DNA of 64,000 bases from Cristatella mucedo. Its lineage: Eukaryota; Bryozoa; Phylactolaemata; Cristatellidae. Below are positions 32,974 to 41,469 of the stretch, piece after piece. The DNA lies in the NCBI GenBank assembly GCA_009760855.2, contig WPIO01000030.1, positions 2,599,001-2,663,000 of the forward strand, written 5' to 3'. Each line of letters begins with the position of its first letter. Within the stretch, counting starts at the first letter, position 1. The notes under the pieces were generated by a model. That model saw only the letters and a program-made list of their open reading frames with translations, did not search any database and was not told the DNA's origin. A program made the position numbers and the translations under genes.

Positions 32974-33848
32974 TTATATTTCTATAATTTCTATAACAAC
33001 AGCAATGTGTTCACCGCCAAAATCTAACAACTTCAAGTTTTGATCAGTAATTTTAATAGTTATATCACTAATAACTTCAGTAGAAACATTGTGGTATTCA
33101 GGAGTATTAGGTTCATACACCATTGTATCCCATTCATTGTATCCCATGGATAAAAGTCAAATCCAAAACTTCTTAAAGCTTGTGTTTCAATTCCATTTAT
33201 AAAACTTGTTCCAGGAGCAACTAGATTACAATTAACAAGAACAAGTTTTACATCTGCAATACTTACCTGCTCTTCTGAATAGAACTTTTTGTTTGGAGTA
33301 CAAACAGCGGGTATAATATTTGGATATGACTCTAAAAACTTGCTATCTGTTGTATAAGCAGGTTTAGTAAATCCAAGCACTTTAGAAATAGATGATTTAC
33401 TTGCAATAAAACTCCACCCAACAGGCATAGTAATCCATGAGTGTGCAGTACCAGTATCAACACCAACTGTAAACTTATCAGTTGTAGACCCTGTTTGAGT
33501 AATATAATTATTAATCCTATCAACAATACCAGTGTTTAAGTCATCACTATCAACTGTATAAATTCCTGGTTCTATAGTTACAGTTTGTTCTGAACCGCCA
33601 GCACTTCTATAAACAAAAGTATTATTAGAAGTAGTTATATTTTTTATGGAATTGATTCCAACAAACTTCCTAAAACAAACTTTTAGGTTTTTGTTTCTCA
33701 ATAAAATAGGAGTATTAATATGTAGACCAAGTGGATTAGAATTTCCAATAATATTGAACACATAACCTTCCTTACTTACTTTACTACTTTTTCTAATAAC
33801 TTCAACATTCTTAAGTATGTTTTTTGTAATACCTAAAAGATCACTCAT
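32974..33848 (-). pseudogene. penton-like minor capsid protein, paralogue C, frameshifted
   Basis: Starts at 33848 after a TATATAG box. It is more divergent than A and B but has the same order: an N-terminal strand region (LRNKNLKVCFRKFVGI), an IEPGIYTVDSDDL block comparable to the VPPGYYDSIRL block of A, KVLGF, then VKLVLVNCNLVAPGTSFINGIE comparable to the SVDCDLV block. The frame changes near 33135, beside a short duplicated CATTGTATCCC word, and the C-terminus continues to a TAA at 32974-32976, adjacent to paralogue B. Confidence 0.65.
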
Positions 33849-33851
33849 TTT

Positions 33852-33858
33852 CTATATA
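33852..33858 (-). promoter_or_regulatory. TATATAG start-proximal box (penton C)
   Basis: Minus-strand TATATAG, 3 bp before the ATG at 33848; it also covers the end of the upstream gene. Confidence 0.55.
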
Positions 33859-34115
33859 TTAAATAATAGATTATTTATTTTTGCAACGTAAGACTTTGGT
33901 GCTTTCCTAGATCTAGCTAAAAAGTCTACAGCATCACTTATTGAGTTTACAACTCCTTTATTTCCAGCAGCAAGCTCTCTCAACCATAAATCAATCTTAC
34001 TAAATACTTCTTTATCACTCTTAACAAACATTGGAACAACCTTTAATCCTTCTCCCACATTTAAATATTGTAGTCCTAATATATAATTAAAAATACTTTG
34101 TTCTTTTTTACTCAT
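33852..34115 (-). CDS. unknown 87-residue protein
   Basis: 87 residues, helical, starting MSKKEQSIFNYILGLQYLNVGEG and ending KSYVAKINNLLFNI. The start overlaps the stop of the gene upstream by a few bases and no TATATAG box is seen, so it may be translated from the same message. It lies in the virion gene cluster. No family recognised. Confidence 0.6.
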   Translation of the reverse strand: MSKKEQSIFNYILGLQYLNVGEGLKVVPMFVKSDKEVFSKIDLWLRELAAGNKGVVNSISDAVDFLARSRKAPKSYVAKINNLLFNI

Positions 34116-35050
34116 TCTTTGTATTACTCTCTGTAATTCCTTTTATATATTCTTTCATCTCAGTTTTCATTTTACCAGCAGATTTTTTTCTAGTAAGTTC
34201 AATTAATTCTTCTCCAATAACAAGTGGGTCATTTGAAAATGTGATTTCAGGAAGACTGTCTTATATCGCAGTTGTAAATTGGTGTGTTAGGTTCTATAGC
34301 AGGTTCTATAGCACTTGCATCAGGTTACAATTGGTACACTTGCCCTCTTTTTCTATTTGGTGTACTTGCATCAGTTCTATAACACTTACATTGGTCAGTT
34401 TTATTTTTTCTTTGGGGTACTTGCATAAGGTTCTATAACACTTACAGTTGGTAAAGCAGTTTTTCCTTTTTCCTTTCCTTTTTTCTTTGGTGTACTTGTT
34501 TCAACTTCTTTTATACCTCCTTTCTTAATCTTTGGAGTACCAGTAGATGGATTAATGTTAAGACTTTCTGCCACTGCCTTTTGACCGCCATCAATAATTT
34601 CTTTTATTTCTGGATTAGCTGCATAACTCTTTGCCTTATTTACTCTTGTTATTGCTTTTTTTATTTTCCAGATGTAATATCAGCAATTGCTTTTTTCAAA
34701 ACTAAAGAAACATCTTGAGGCTCTTTAGGTTTAGGCTGTATCGCTTTTTCAATTTGTTTATTGGTCTCCATTTGAATTGCAAGTTTAGGTCTCATTAGTC
34801 TAAGTTTATTAAAATCAACACCACCTGAATCATTTTTTGAATGCTCTAAAGCACGTTCATTTAGTTTATGTTCTATCTGATCTCTAGCAGCAATCTCAGC
34901 TTCTATTCTTGCCATTTCTTGACCGTTGTTAAGTATGGTTGCAACATTTAACTTGTCCAAATTACTATATAAGTTTTCTAAATCAAGAGCTTCTTGAACA
35001 CTATATTCATAATTTCTATTTTTATTTTGAAACAACTTTCCTTTAATCAT
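34109..35050 (-). pseudogene. virion-type protein with basic Pro/Lys repeats, frameshifted
   Basis: From ATG 35050 the first 129 codons are intact: LFQNKNRNYEYSVQEALDLE, then a helical acidic/basic region. The frame breaks near 34663 and coding-like sequence continues (a TPKIKKGG stretch, then STPKKK-type repeats) to a stop overlapping the next gene. The 34240-34450 part holds about three degenerate 70-80 bp tandem units. A structured N-terminus with a basic repetitive tail suggests a core or DNA-condensing virion protein. Family not recognised. Confidence 0.5.
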
Positions 35051-35060
35051 TCCTTTCCTA

Positions 35061-35733
35061 TTAACTATTGAAAATAGTTATTAGTTGTTTTCCTTCTTCA
35101 TCAACAGACAAAAATCTTCCTTTTCTTTCAGTCTTAGTTAGATCAATAACACAATAAGCAAATTCTTCCCTTGTACAAGAATCAACCCAATCTTTAAATT
35201 GTTTTACATCTATATCACCAACATATGAACGACGTATATATTCTATATCGTTATTGTTTTGTTTGAATATTATTATAAAGTTTACATTGTTTCTTATAGT
35301 TCTTTTAGGAAAATTTCGTAAATCCTTGGGAAAGATAAAATATATTCATTTTTTTATGCCTTCCTCTAGTAAAATAATCTGATATAGTACTTTGATCTTC
35401 ATTTATAACATCATCTAACACAACAACATTTCTACATTTCTTATATGAATCAACATCTGGCATTTCATCTACTCCACCAACCCAAACAAATGCAGGGTTT
35501 TCTTTTGTCATACTTATAAATCCACGATACATTGGTTGATCTAAACTTGTTGCAATAATAGTACAAGCATCATACTTTAATTTTAATGAAAATATCCAAT
35601 TCATTATTAATTGTGTCTTACCACACCCACTAGGACCTAAAACTAACGCTCTAATAGGTATTTTAGGTAATGGTTCTTCATGACCTGTAGCAGTATCCTG
35701 TCCAAAGTCATAAGGCTTAACTTTCAAAGACAT
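35061..35733 (-). pseudogene. genome-packaging ATPase (FtsK/HerA type), one frameshift
   Basis: Drives DNA into the procapsid. From ATG 35733: PIRALVLGPSGCGKTQLIMNW contains a Walker A (GPSGCGKT), and NVVVLDDV is the Walker B. TRGRHKKMNIFYLSQ is a sensor-like segment typical of Polinton and adenovirus-like packaging ATPases. The frame changes near 35310. The continuation includes DWVDSCTREEFAYCVIDL and ends at TAA 35061. The total is about 224 codons, the normal length. A CTATAT box is 1 bp from the start. Confidence 0.9.
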
Positions 35734-35734
35734 T

Positions 35735-35740
35735 CTATAT
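35735..35740 (-). promoter_or_regulatory. start-proximal box (ATPase)
   Basis: Minus-strand ATATAG immediately before the ATPase ATG at 35733. A + strand gene starts 28 bp away at 35761. Confidence 0.5.
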
Positions 35741-35760
35741 TAAAAAAATTATATTTGTAT

Positions 35761-36095
35761 ATGGAGATTTATTGTATGAAGTGTAAAAAGTCGACTGACA
35801 CAATCCATGAGGAGTATGTTGAGGTGGATAGCACAAAAGGAATGAGAGGAATGATAAAATGAATTTTACAATCTGTAGAAAAAAGAAATCAAAGTTTGTT
35901 AAACTAAGAAGTACTCCTGTTCCAGTTGCTGTTCCAGCTGCTGTTGGTGAAGGATCTTTATCTCAAGGAAGAAGGATTGGAAGAAGTGTTGGTGAAGGAT
36001 CTTTATCTCAAGGAAGAAGGATTGGAAGAGGAGCAAGTGAACAACAAATAATTGGTGAGATTAAAAGCGCGATAGATAAACTAAAAAAAAAGTAA
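35761..36095 (+). pseudogene. zinc-ribbon/basic virion protein (pX/DUF5679-like), frameshifted
   Basis: The N-terminus MEIYCMKCKKSTDT has the CxxC-KK start of small zinc-ribbon proteins (DUF5679-like) found in several DNA viruses. The frame ends at 35862 and a second frame from 35859 gives FTICRKKKSKFVK, which would complete the ribbon. A Pro/Val/Ala linker and a perfect tandem 13-residue duplication (VGEGSLSQGRRIG twice) follow. The overlap ATGA could also be a genuine two-gene arrangement. A role in DNA binding in the core is inferred. Confidence 0.6.
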
Positions 36096-36474
36096 AATCA
36101 TCAGCTTTGACAGATATAGAAATAAAATAATCTATATAAAAGAATTAGATATAAAAAACTTTAGAGGTGTCTTTGCAAGAGATGAACTAACAAAGCCTTT
36201 AGAGAATGAATGTCTTATTTGTAACACTGGAAAGTCAGACCTTGCAATATATCACTGGGTTGCATTAAAGAAAGAAGGACCTAAGTGTTTTTACTTTGAT
36301 TCTTTTGGAGCACCACCAATGCCAGAGGTAATACGTTACTTCGGTGGTATACCATCTTTTCAAACATTTCAATTGCAAAAGTTCAATCAAAAAGATTGTG
36401 GAAGAAGGTGTCTAATCTTCTTAAAACTAATGGAATTGACTGATTTTGGAACAACGATGGAATTATTGATTTGA
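36085..36474 (+). pseudogene. adenain-like cysteine protease, N-terminus incomplete
   Basis: Matures virion proteins in adenovirus-like particles. The frame contains GVFARDEL, YHWVAL (catalytic His), CFYFDSFG (Asp) and FNQKDCGRRC (oxyanion Gln and catalytic Cys) in the order and spacing of adenain/Ulp1 peptidases. The open frame begins after a TAA at 36082 with no early ATG, beside a run of nine A at 36083-36091. A frameshift has therefore probably hidden the true start. It is adjacent to the ATPase, as in other Polintons. Confidence 0.85.
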
Positions 36475-36494
36475 TTTAAACAAATTATTTACCC

Positions 36495-36501
36495 TTTATA
36501 G
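36495..36501 (+). promoter_or_regulatory. TTTATAG start-proximal box
   Basis: TTTATAG, 2 bp before the ATG at 36504. Confidence 0.55.
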
Positions 36502-36503
36502 AA

Positions 36504-36989
36504 ATGGAAATCCAAAATAAGAAATTCGTAGTTCTTGAAAACGCTTCAGTCATAATTCCAAAAGGAAAACCGGCTCGAGTTCACATTGAAGAGATGACTT
36601 CAAAAGATTCTAAGCAATATTACATGTGGTCATACATCACTGAAGACATTATGCCATCTATTAAAGACATTGCAGAAAGGTCTAGTAAGAAACTTGATTT
36701 CAAGGGATATGACTTTAGTAAAAGGTCTACAATTGAAGTTGGAATTGATTTTGGTATCAAGCCAAGTATATTCTTTGATCAAAAAAATAAACAGTTGAAG
36801 TTCAGTTCTATTGCTGATGTATTTCATAAATTTGGAAGTGACTTTTCTATTACTGGAGTTCTCGATGGAAGTTATGTTACTAAAGAATCTTACAACTCTG
36901 AAGAAAGACCTAATATTAGATTGAAACTTGATCAAGTTAAAGTCTATGATTCTGTAAAACGAGGAGAGTTCAATCCTGCTGATTATTAG
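36504..36989 (+). CDS. unknown 161-residue protein
   Basis: Intact frame of 161 residues with alternating strand-like and charged segments: VVLENASVIIPKGKPARVHIEE, SKKLDFKGYDFSKRSTIEVGIDFGI, then ITGVLDGSYV and LKLDQVKVYD. No membrane segment or cysteine motif. The strand-rich pattern could suit a beta-barrel nucleic-acid-binding or capsid-cement protein, but there is no motif to decide. It lies next to the protease in the core cluster. Confidence 0.6.
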   Translation: MEIQNKKFVVLENASVIIPKGKPARVHIEEMTSKDSKQYYMWSYITEDIMPSIKDIAERSSKKLDFKGYDFSKRSTIEVGIDFGIKPSIFFDQKNKQLKFSSIADVFHKFGSDFSITGVLDGSYVTKESYNSEERPNIRLKLDQVKVYDSVKRGEFNPADY

Positions 36990-37042
36990 ATTATTAAAAA
37001 ATAAAAAACAAAAATAAAAATTAGTTAGGTTAGTTAATTTTT

Positions 37043-38029
37043 TTAATAGTACTGTATTCTAACTTGTTTAACTAAACTAATCTCAATAACATCTAAAGGA
37101 CTAGGTGTTCTAAATCCTGCGTAACTTAGTACAGGATAACTAAGATCGAATGTTATTACTTTTTTATTACTTTCTTCAACGATAGCAAGGTTTTTTATAG
37201 AATTACTTAAAGTCAACATATAATCACCCTCAACTCCTGAATAAGGTATATTAAGTAAATTAGAAGGAAGAAAGTTTGGTGAGTAGAACCTATGGTAGCA
37301 GTTAGTAATTAAATTATCATATTCTTCAGACAACTTTTCCACTGTTACTGATATTGTTGATGTAATAGTTCTATAAGGTATTCTAGTTGCATTATCGTCT
37401 TTTAGAACAAATGAATTATTTTCTGCTGTTCTTCCATAAACATTATAATAAGCATCATCATTAACAATTTTAGTATTATCATTATTTATTCTATTGATAT
37501 CTCTTATTTTTAGTGTTATCTTTGAGTATAGTGGCTTTTTTAAGTTAATGTCAGATAGTTTTGCTAAGGTTGCGTCAGTAGTGTTGTTAGATAAGTTAAT
37601 AACACTTTTTGTTCCTATTTGTCCTTCTACTATTAATGACTCATGATTAAAAAGTCTATTAGTTCTTAAAAATGATGTATAAGCTCTTTCTCTTGTGTAT
37701 GAACAATCAGTTGTGTTATTACCAATTAATCTATCTACCTCTAGAGTTCCATCTATTACTTGTCCTCCTTCTGTTCCAACCTTTGTATCAAGATACTGCT
37801 TTGTAGATAAATCGTTTCCATTCTCTGGATAACGCACATTTACATATTTTTTTGACTTAGCAGATAAATCTCCTCTTACAATGTCAGCAGGGTCTTTTCT
37901 AATATAATTATTATCTGAAAAGGTTTTACTTACAGCGTCTAATTCACTAATAGTAGAACCAACATTTTCTATTCTATTTTTACCAAGATTTAGAGTTCCA
38001 TTCATTTCTAATAATCTTCTGCTAAGCAT
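37043..38029 (-). CDS. fibre-like protein 2
   Basis: Intact frame of 328 residues. The N-terminal half carries the fibre repeat: MNGTLNLGKNRIENVGSTIS followed by ELDAVSK, NGNDLSTKQYLD, and TEGGQVIDGTLEVDRL. The C-terminal half is globular, with a predicted strand-rich knob. A CTATATA box (38042-38048) lies 12 bp before the start. It is the only long fibre gene here without an obvious break besides fibre 4, and differs in its C-terminal domain from the others. Confidence 0.75.
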   Translation of the reverse strand: MLSRRLLEMNGTLNLGKNRIENVGSTISELDAVSKTFSDNNYIRKDPADIVRGDLSAKSKKYVNVRYPENGNDLSTKQYLDTKVGTEGGQVIDGTLEVDRLIGNNTTDCSYTRERAYTSFLRTNRLFNHESLIVEGQIGTKSVINLSNNTTDATLAKLSDINLKKPLYSKITLKIRDINRINNDNTKIVNDDAYYNVYGRTAENNSFVLKDDNATRIPYRTITSTISVTVEKLSEEYDNLITNCYHRFYSPNFLPSNLLNIPYSGVEGDYMLTLSNSIKNLAIVEESNKKVITFDLSYPVLSYAGFRTPSPLDVIEISLVKQVRIQYY

Positions 38030-38061
38030 TTTTACGTTGTTGCTATATAAACAAAGATATT

Positions 38062-38902
38062 TTATTCTTTATCAAATAAGTTTGAACCAGATATAAAAGT
38101 TGACGATTGAACAAGTTTTTTATTTGCATCAAGCACATAACCACCGTATAACTGATCTTGTAATGGAACTAATGTTTCTGGAAGGGGTTGTAGTATACCT
38201 TTTTTTCAGGTGAATACTCATATAATGTTGTAACAACAAGCAAATCTCTTGGTGTGATAGTATCGGTTAAAGTAGAGATCCAACGACCATTAATTGTTTT
38301 TCCATATAAATCCGTAGTTAAAGACCCATCTACTATTGCTCTAAAACGTATTATAGTAATATTTCCGTCTGATATTCTGTTTAGATAGCTAAAGTTTACA
38401 CCATCAGTAGGATTAACAGGATCATTTTCTAAGAAGATAGAGTATCCATTCATATCTAAATTTCCATTAAGAGTTCCATCTGTTAGTTTAAGGAAGTTAG
38501 AGTCCATATACGATTTATTTGGAATATCATTATCAGAAGTAGGAGGCCCTACAACACATACATTTCCATTTACGGTTAGTGTTCCGTTGATAGTTCCACC
38601 AGTCTTTGATAATTTACTATCTGCATAGTCTTTAGTTGCAGCATCACTAGGGTTTATAGGGTTTGCTAGTTCTATCAATTTATAGTTTTTCATATCGATA
38701 TCTTCATCGGCAGTAGTTCCTCTCGATACTTTTGTAACGAAATTGGTATCATATACTTTCTTTTTACAGCATCTCCAAGATCAACAGGATCACCTAAATC
38801 TTTTATTAAATTTCCATTCATACTTAAACTACCTGTAAGTACATCACCACTTTTTTTAATGTAATTTGTTATACCAATTCCTCTTCTTTTAGGTCTAAAC
38901 AT
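38062..38902 (-). pseudogene. fibre-like protein 3, frameshifted
   Basis: From 38902 (TATATAG box at 38905): SLSMNGNLIKDLGDPVDLGDAV, then, after a frame change near 38695, IELANPINPSDAATKDYADS, GTLTVNGNVCVVG, GNLDMNGYSIFLENDPVNPTDG. All are units of the same repeat as fibre 1. A second frame change in a T-run near 38203 leads to a C-terminus ending at TAA 38062. Both breaks lie in or near homopolymers. Confidence 0.72.
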
Positions 38903-38904
38903 TT

Positions 38905-38911
38905 CTATATA
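38905..38911 (-). promoter_or_regulatory. TATATAG start-proximal box (fibre-like 3)
   Basis: Minus-strand TATATAG, 2 bp before the ATG at 38902. Confidence 0.6.
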
Positions 38912-38936
38912 ATAGTAAAAAGAAAATCAATGTAAG

Positions 38937-39770
38937 TTATTCCACTTGCAACAGTAAATTTATCAAAGCATATCTACACGTTCCATCTGTGTTAATTATT
39001 AAAACTAGAGTACCACTAACTCCATAAGTATTATCAGTAGATAACTGTACGTAAGACTTTGTTTTGTCGGTTGCAAACATAATACCACTTACCATTTTAA
39101 AGTTGGGTAGTACACCGGGAAAGAATGTTTTAAGATTAATCATGTACGCAACAACATCTCCAGTGGTTGCTACAATAGGCTTATCACTTGGTGTGAGTTG
39201 TTGCAGTTGAAATTTATCTCCTGTACTACCATTAGCTGTAATACTTAAACCAAGAATATCAAGATAAAATATAGATGGATAAGTACCAGAGCCTGCTCCA
39301 AAATACCTAGACGATATTTGTTTATTATTATCTACATATTGTTTTGTTACAGTATCAGAGTCTTTTAAGTTAGTAATATTCTTATTTCCCATATTCATAC
39401 TTGCAGTTGCTTTACCTTGAAACACTTGTGTCATATTTTTTAAGAGTCCATAGTTAATCACTTTATAAGGTCTTAAATCACTGTATACAGTTCCATCGGC
39501 AGAGTTTCCTGATATACCAAAAACATTCTTACAATTCAACTGCGACATCATCTTTCCATTAGTTTTTGAAAGAAACCCAGACATACTTGAAACGGTTGCT
39601 AAGTCACCTATAACATTTGTAGCAACACTTCCTCCAAAGTTTGAACTTAAACCATAGCTCAAATTTATTGCATCACCAGCATTAATAGGGTATGCTAAGT
39701 TGGTTACTCTATTTCCGTTAGCGTTAAGATCACTGTAAATAGAACCATTAATCTTTCTAACTTTTTCCAT
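38937..39770 (-). CDS. fibre-like protein 4
   Basis: Intact 277 residues. It contains DLNANGNRVTNLAYPINAGDA and MNMGNKNITNLKDSDTVTKQY units of the fibre repeat, then a C-terminal region of about 120 residues with alternating hydrophobic strands (YPSIFYLDILGLSITANG, KPIVATTGDVVAYMINL). The knob differs from fibres 1-3, so the four genes could display different receptor-binding heads. Diverges from the + strand pX-like gene 13 bp away. Confidence 0.75.
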   Translation of the reverse strand: MEKVRKINGSIYSDLNANGNRVTNLAYPINAGDAINLSYGLSSNFGGSVATNVIGDLATVSSMSGFLSKTNGKMMSQLNCKNVFGISGNSADGTVYSDLRPYKVINYGLLKNMTQVFQGKATASMNMGNKNITNLKDSDTVTKQYVDNNKQISSRYFGAGSGTYPSIFYLDILGLSITANGSTGDKFQLQQLTPSDKPIVATTGDVVAYMINLKTFFPGVLPNFKMVSGIMFATDKTKSYVQLSTDNTYGVSGTLVLIINTDGTCRYALINLLLQVE

Positions 39771-39783
39771 TCACTTATAATAA

Positions 39784-40883
39784 ATGAAGAATAAAAAAGG
39801 AAAAGGTGTCGATAGTATAAAAGAAGGAGTAGATACAACTAAGGAAGTTGTTTCAGGTATTACAACAGCAACTGAAGTAGGTTCGACAGCAGTTATAAAA
39901 ATAGTACCTAAAGTTGCTATGAAGCTGTCCTTACAAGCCTCAAACAAGATCGCAAAGATCGTTCCAAAAGTATTACAATCTTTCAAGGTCATTGGAACAG
40001 CTACAAAAGCTCTAGGAGGATTTCTATCAGGAGTAACAGGAATAGTAGATCTTGGTTTGTTTATAAAAGAAATTGTTGATGATATATCTTCTGGAAAGTG
40101 TGGACAAGTCTTCTGGAAAACAATGTCAGATAAAAAAGAAGGACTCTCAAAGATGGTTGCAAGTTTGGAAGTAGGTTTCTACATTAATGAGATATTATTA
40201 GAAGCTGAGGAAGCAAACAGTGATTGGTATTTAAATCCTAGTAAGTTTTTATCTGATACTTTTGGAGAAGAAGTTTCTTGGAATGCAATCCAACTTGATC
40301 CAATAGCTTGGAAAAAGAACTTCCTTGAAATGAGAGGAGGCTTTTTACCTGCTATTCCAGCCATCATCGCTAGCATAGCAAGTGTAATAGGAACTGTTGG
40401 TTTAGCAGTTTCAATAACTGTAGCAGTTGCAGGATTGATAAAAAAAATAGTAGATGAAACAATGTATACCGCTAGAGCGCCTAAAATGAATACTCATGAA
40501 GAGAGAATGAGTGCTTTGACACTCCAAAAAGAAAGATTAAATAATGCTATTCTAGACTTGAAAAACATGATAGAACTACTTGAAAAAGGTGTGGATATAG
40601 ATCTAAGTGATAAAGTACAGAATTCAGAAGTCAAAAACAGATTGACTTATCTTAATAAGGGAAGAGAGCTTGTAGAGAAAGGAAGTGTTAATTATAGTGA
40701 AGATTTAAAAAGAGACATAAAAAAGTAGAAGCTTCTACTGTTGGTGGTCGTAAAACGTGTGACTATAAAGCTGAGAGTGCGATGCTACTGAGTAATCTTT
40801 TTGCACAGGGTAAGAGTCAAGAGGAAATATATAACGAAATGATTAAACTTAGAGATGATCTCAAACGAAGATGTAAGAACTAA
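39784..40883 (+). pseudogene. hydrophobic virion protein with pX-like MRGG-F site, late frameshift
   Basis: The first 314 codons are intact. Features: a basic N-terminus, an amphipathic Val/Lys-rich region (about residues 35-75), then MRGGFLPAIPAIIASIASVIG with a long hydrophobic helix pair to about residue 215, then a charged C-terminus. MRGG-F fits the adenain cleavage consensus (M/I/L-x-G-G-x). The following GFLPAIPAI resembles the hydrophobic end of adenovirus pX/mu. The frame changes in an A-run near 40725 and ends at TAA 40881-40883. It is probably a core or membrane-active protein cut by the protease. Confidence 0.65.
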
Positions 40884-41429
40884 TAGTCAGTGTAGCGAAC
40901 TATTTTATTATCTTCTGTTAATGTATAATTAAAATTAAGTTTAGCAAACTCAATATTCAAACGTATTACTACATTATCCCGAGCGTAAGCAGCTGCTTCT
41001 TCATCATTAAAGTATCCAAGGTGTTTCATTTCTCCATCTATTCGTATATAGGCAACGTATTTGTTTACTTTTTTTATTAAAACTAACACCAATAAAATTA
41101 GATGATAAACCTTTTACTTTTGGTTTGTTTCTCATATTTTCTGAACGAGTTGCTTCACGTAAATTCTCGAAACGATTATTCTGTCTGTCATTATCAATGT
41201 GATCAATCTCATCCAAAGGTAGTTTACCAGTCATTATCAACCACACCAATCTATGAGCGTAGTATAATTTCCCACCAACCATTATTTGTCTGTATCCACA
41301 ATTATTTATTGAACCAGCCTCCGATCCAACTTTTATTCTTTGTCTTCTAATTTTATATATAAATTTTCCTGTAAGGGCATTGTAATCAAATAATTCAAGA
41401 ACTCTATCTCTTAGTTCATCTTGATCCAT
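40880..41429 (-). pseudogene. HNH endonuclease with AP2 DNA-binding domain, frameshifted
   Basis: From ATG 41429: ELFDYNALTGKFIYK, GSEAGSINNCGYRQI, YYAHRLVWLIMTG, then DEIDHIDNDRQNNRFENLREAT. This is the HNH_3 core of phage-type homing endonucleases. The frame shifts near 41078 (T-run), after which KYVAYIRIDGEMKHLGYFNDEEAAAYARD forms an AP2-like DNA-binding domain. HNH-AP2 proteins are usually selfish endonucleases of phages and large DNA viruses. The 3' end overlaps the convergent pX-like gene by 4 bp. Confidence 0.82.
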
Positions 41430-41461
41430 GTATACATAGTTTTATAAATGTTTAATATAAT

Positions 41462-41468
41462 TATATAG
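41462..41468 (+). promoter_or_regulatory. TATATAG start-proximal box (PLA2 gene)
   Basis: TATATAG, 1 bp before the ATG at 41470. Confidence 0.6.
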
Positions 41469-41469
41469 A

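Noticed and set aside
34241-34438. Plus-strand frame of 65 codons in the element
   Set aside because: It is antisense to the repeat tail of a minus-strand virion gene, with no start-proximal box.
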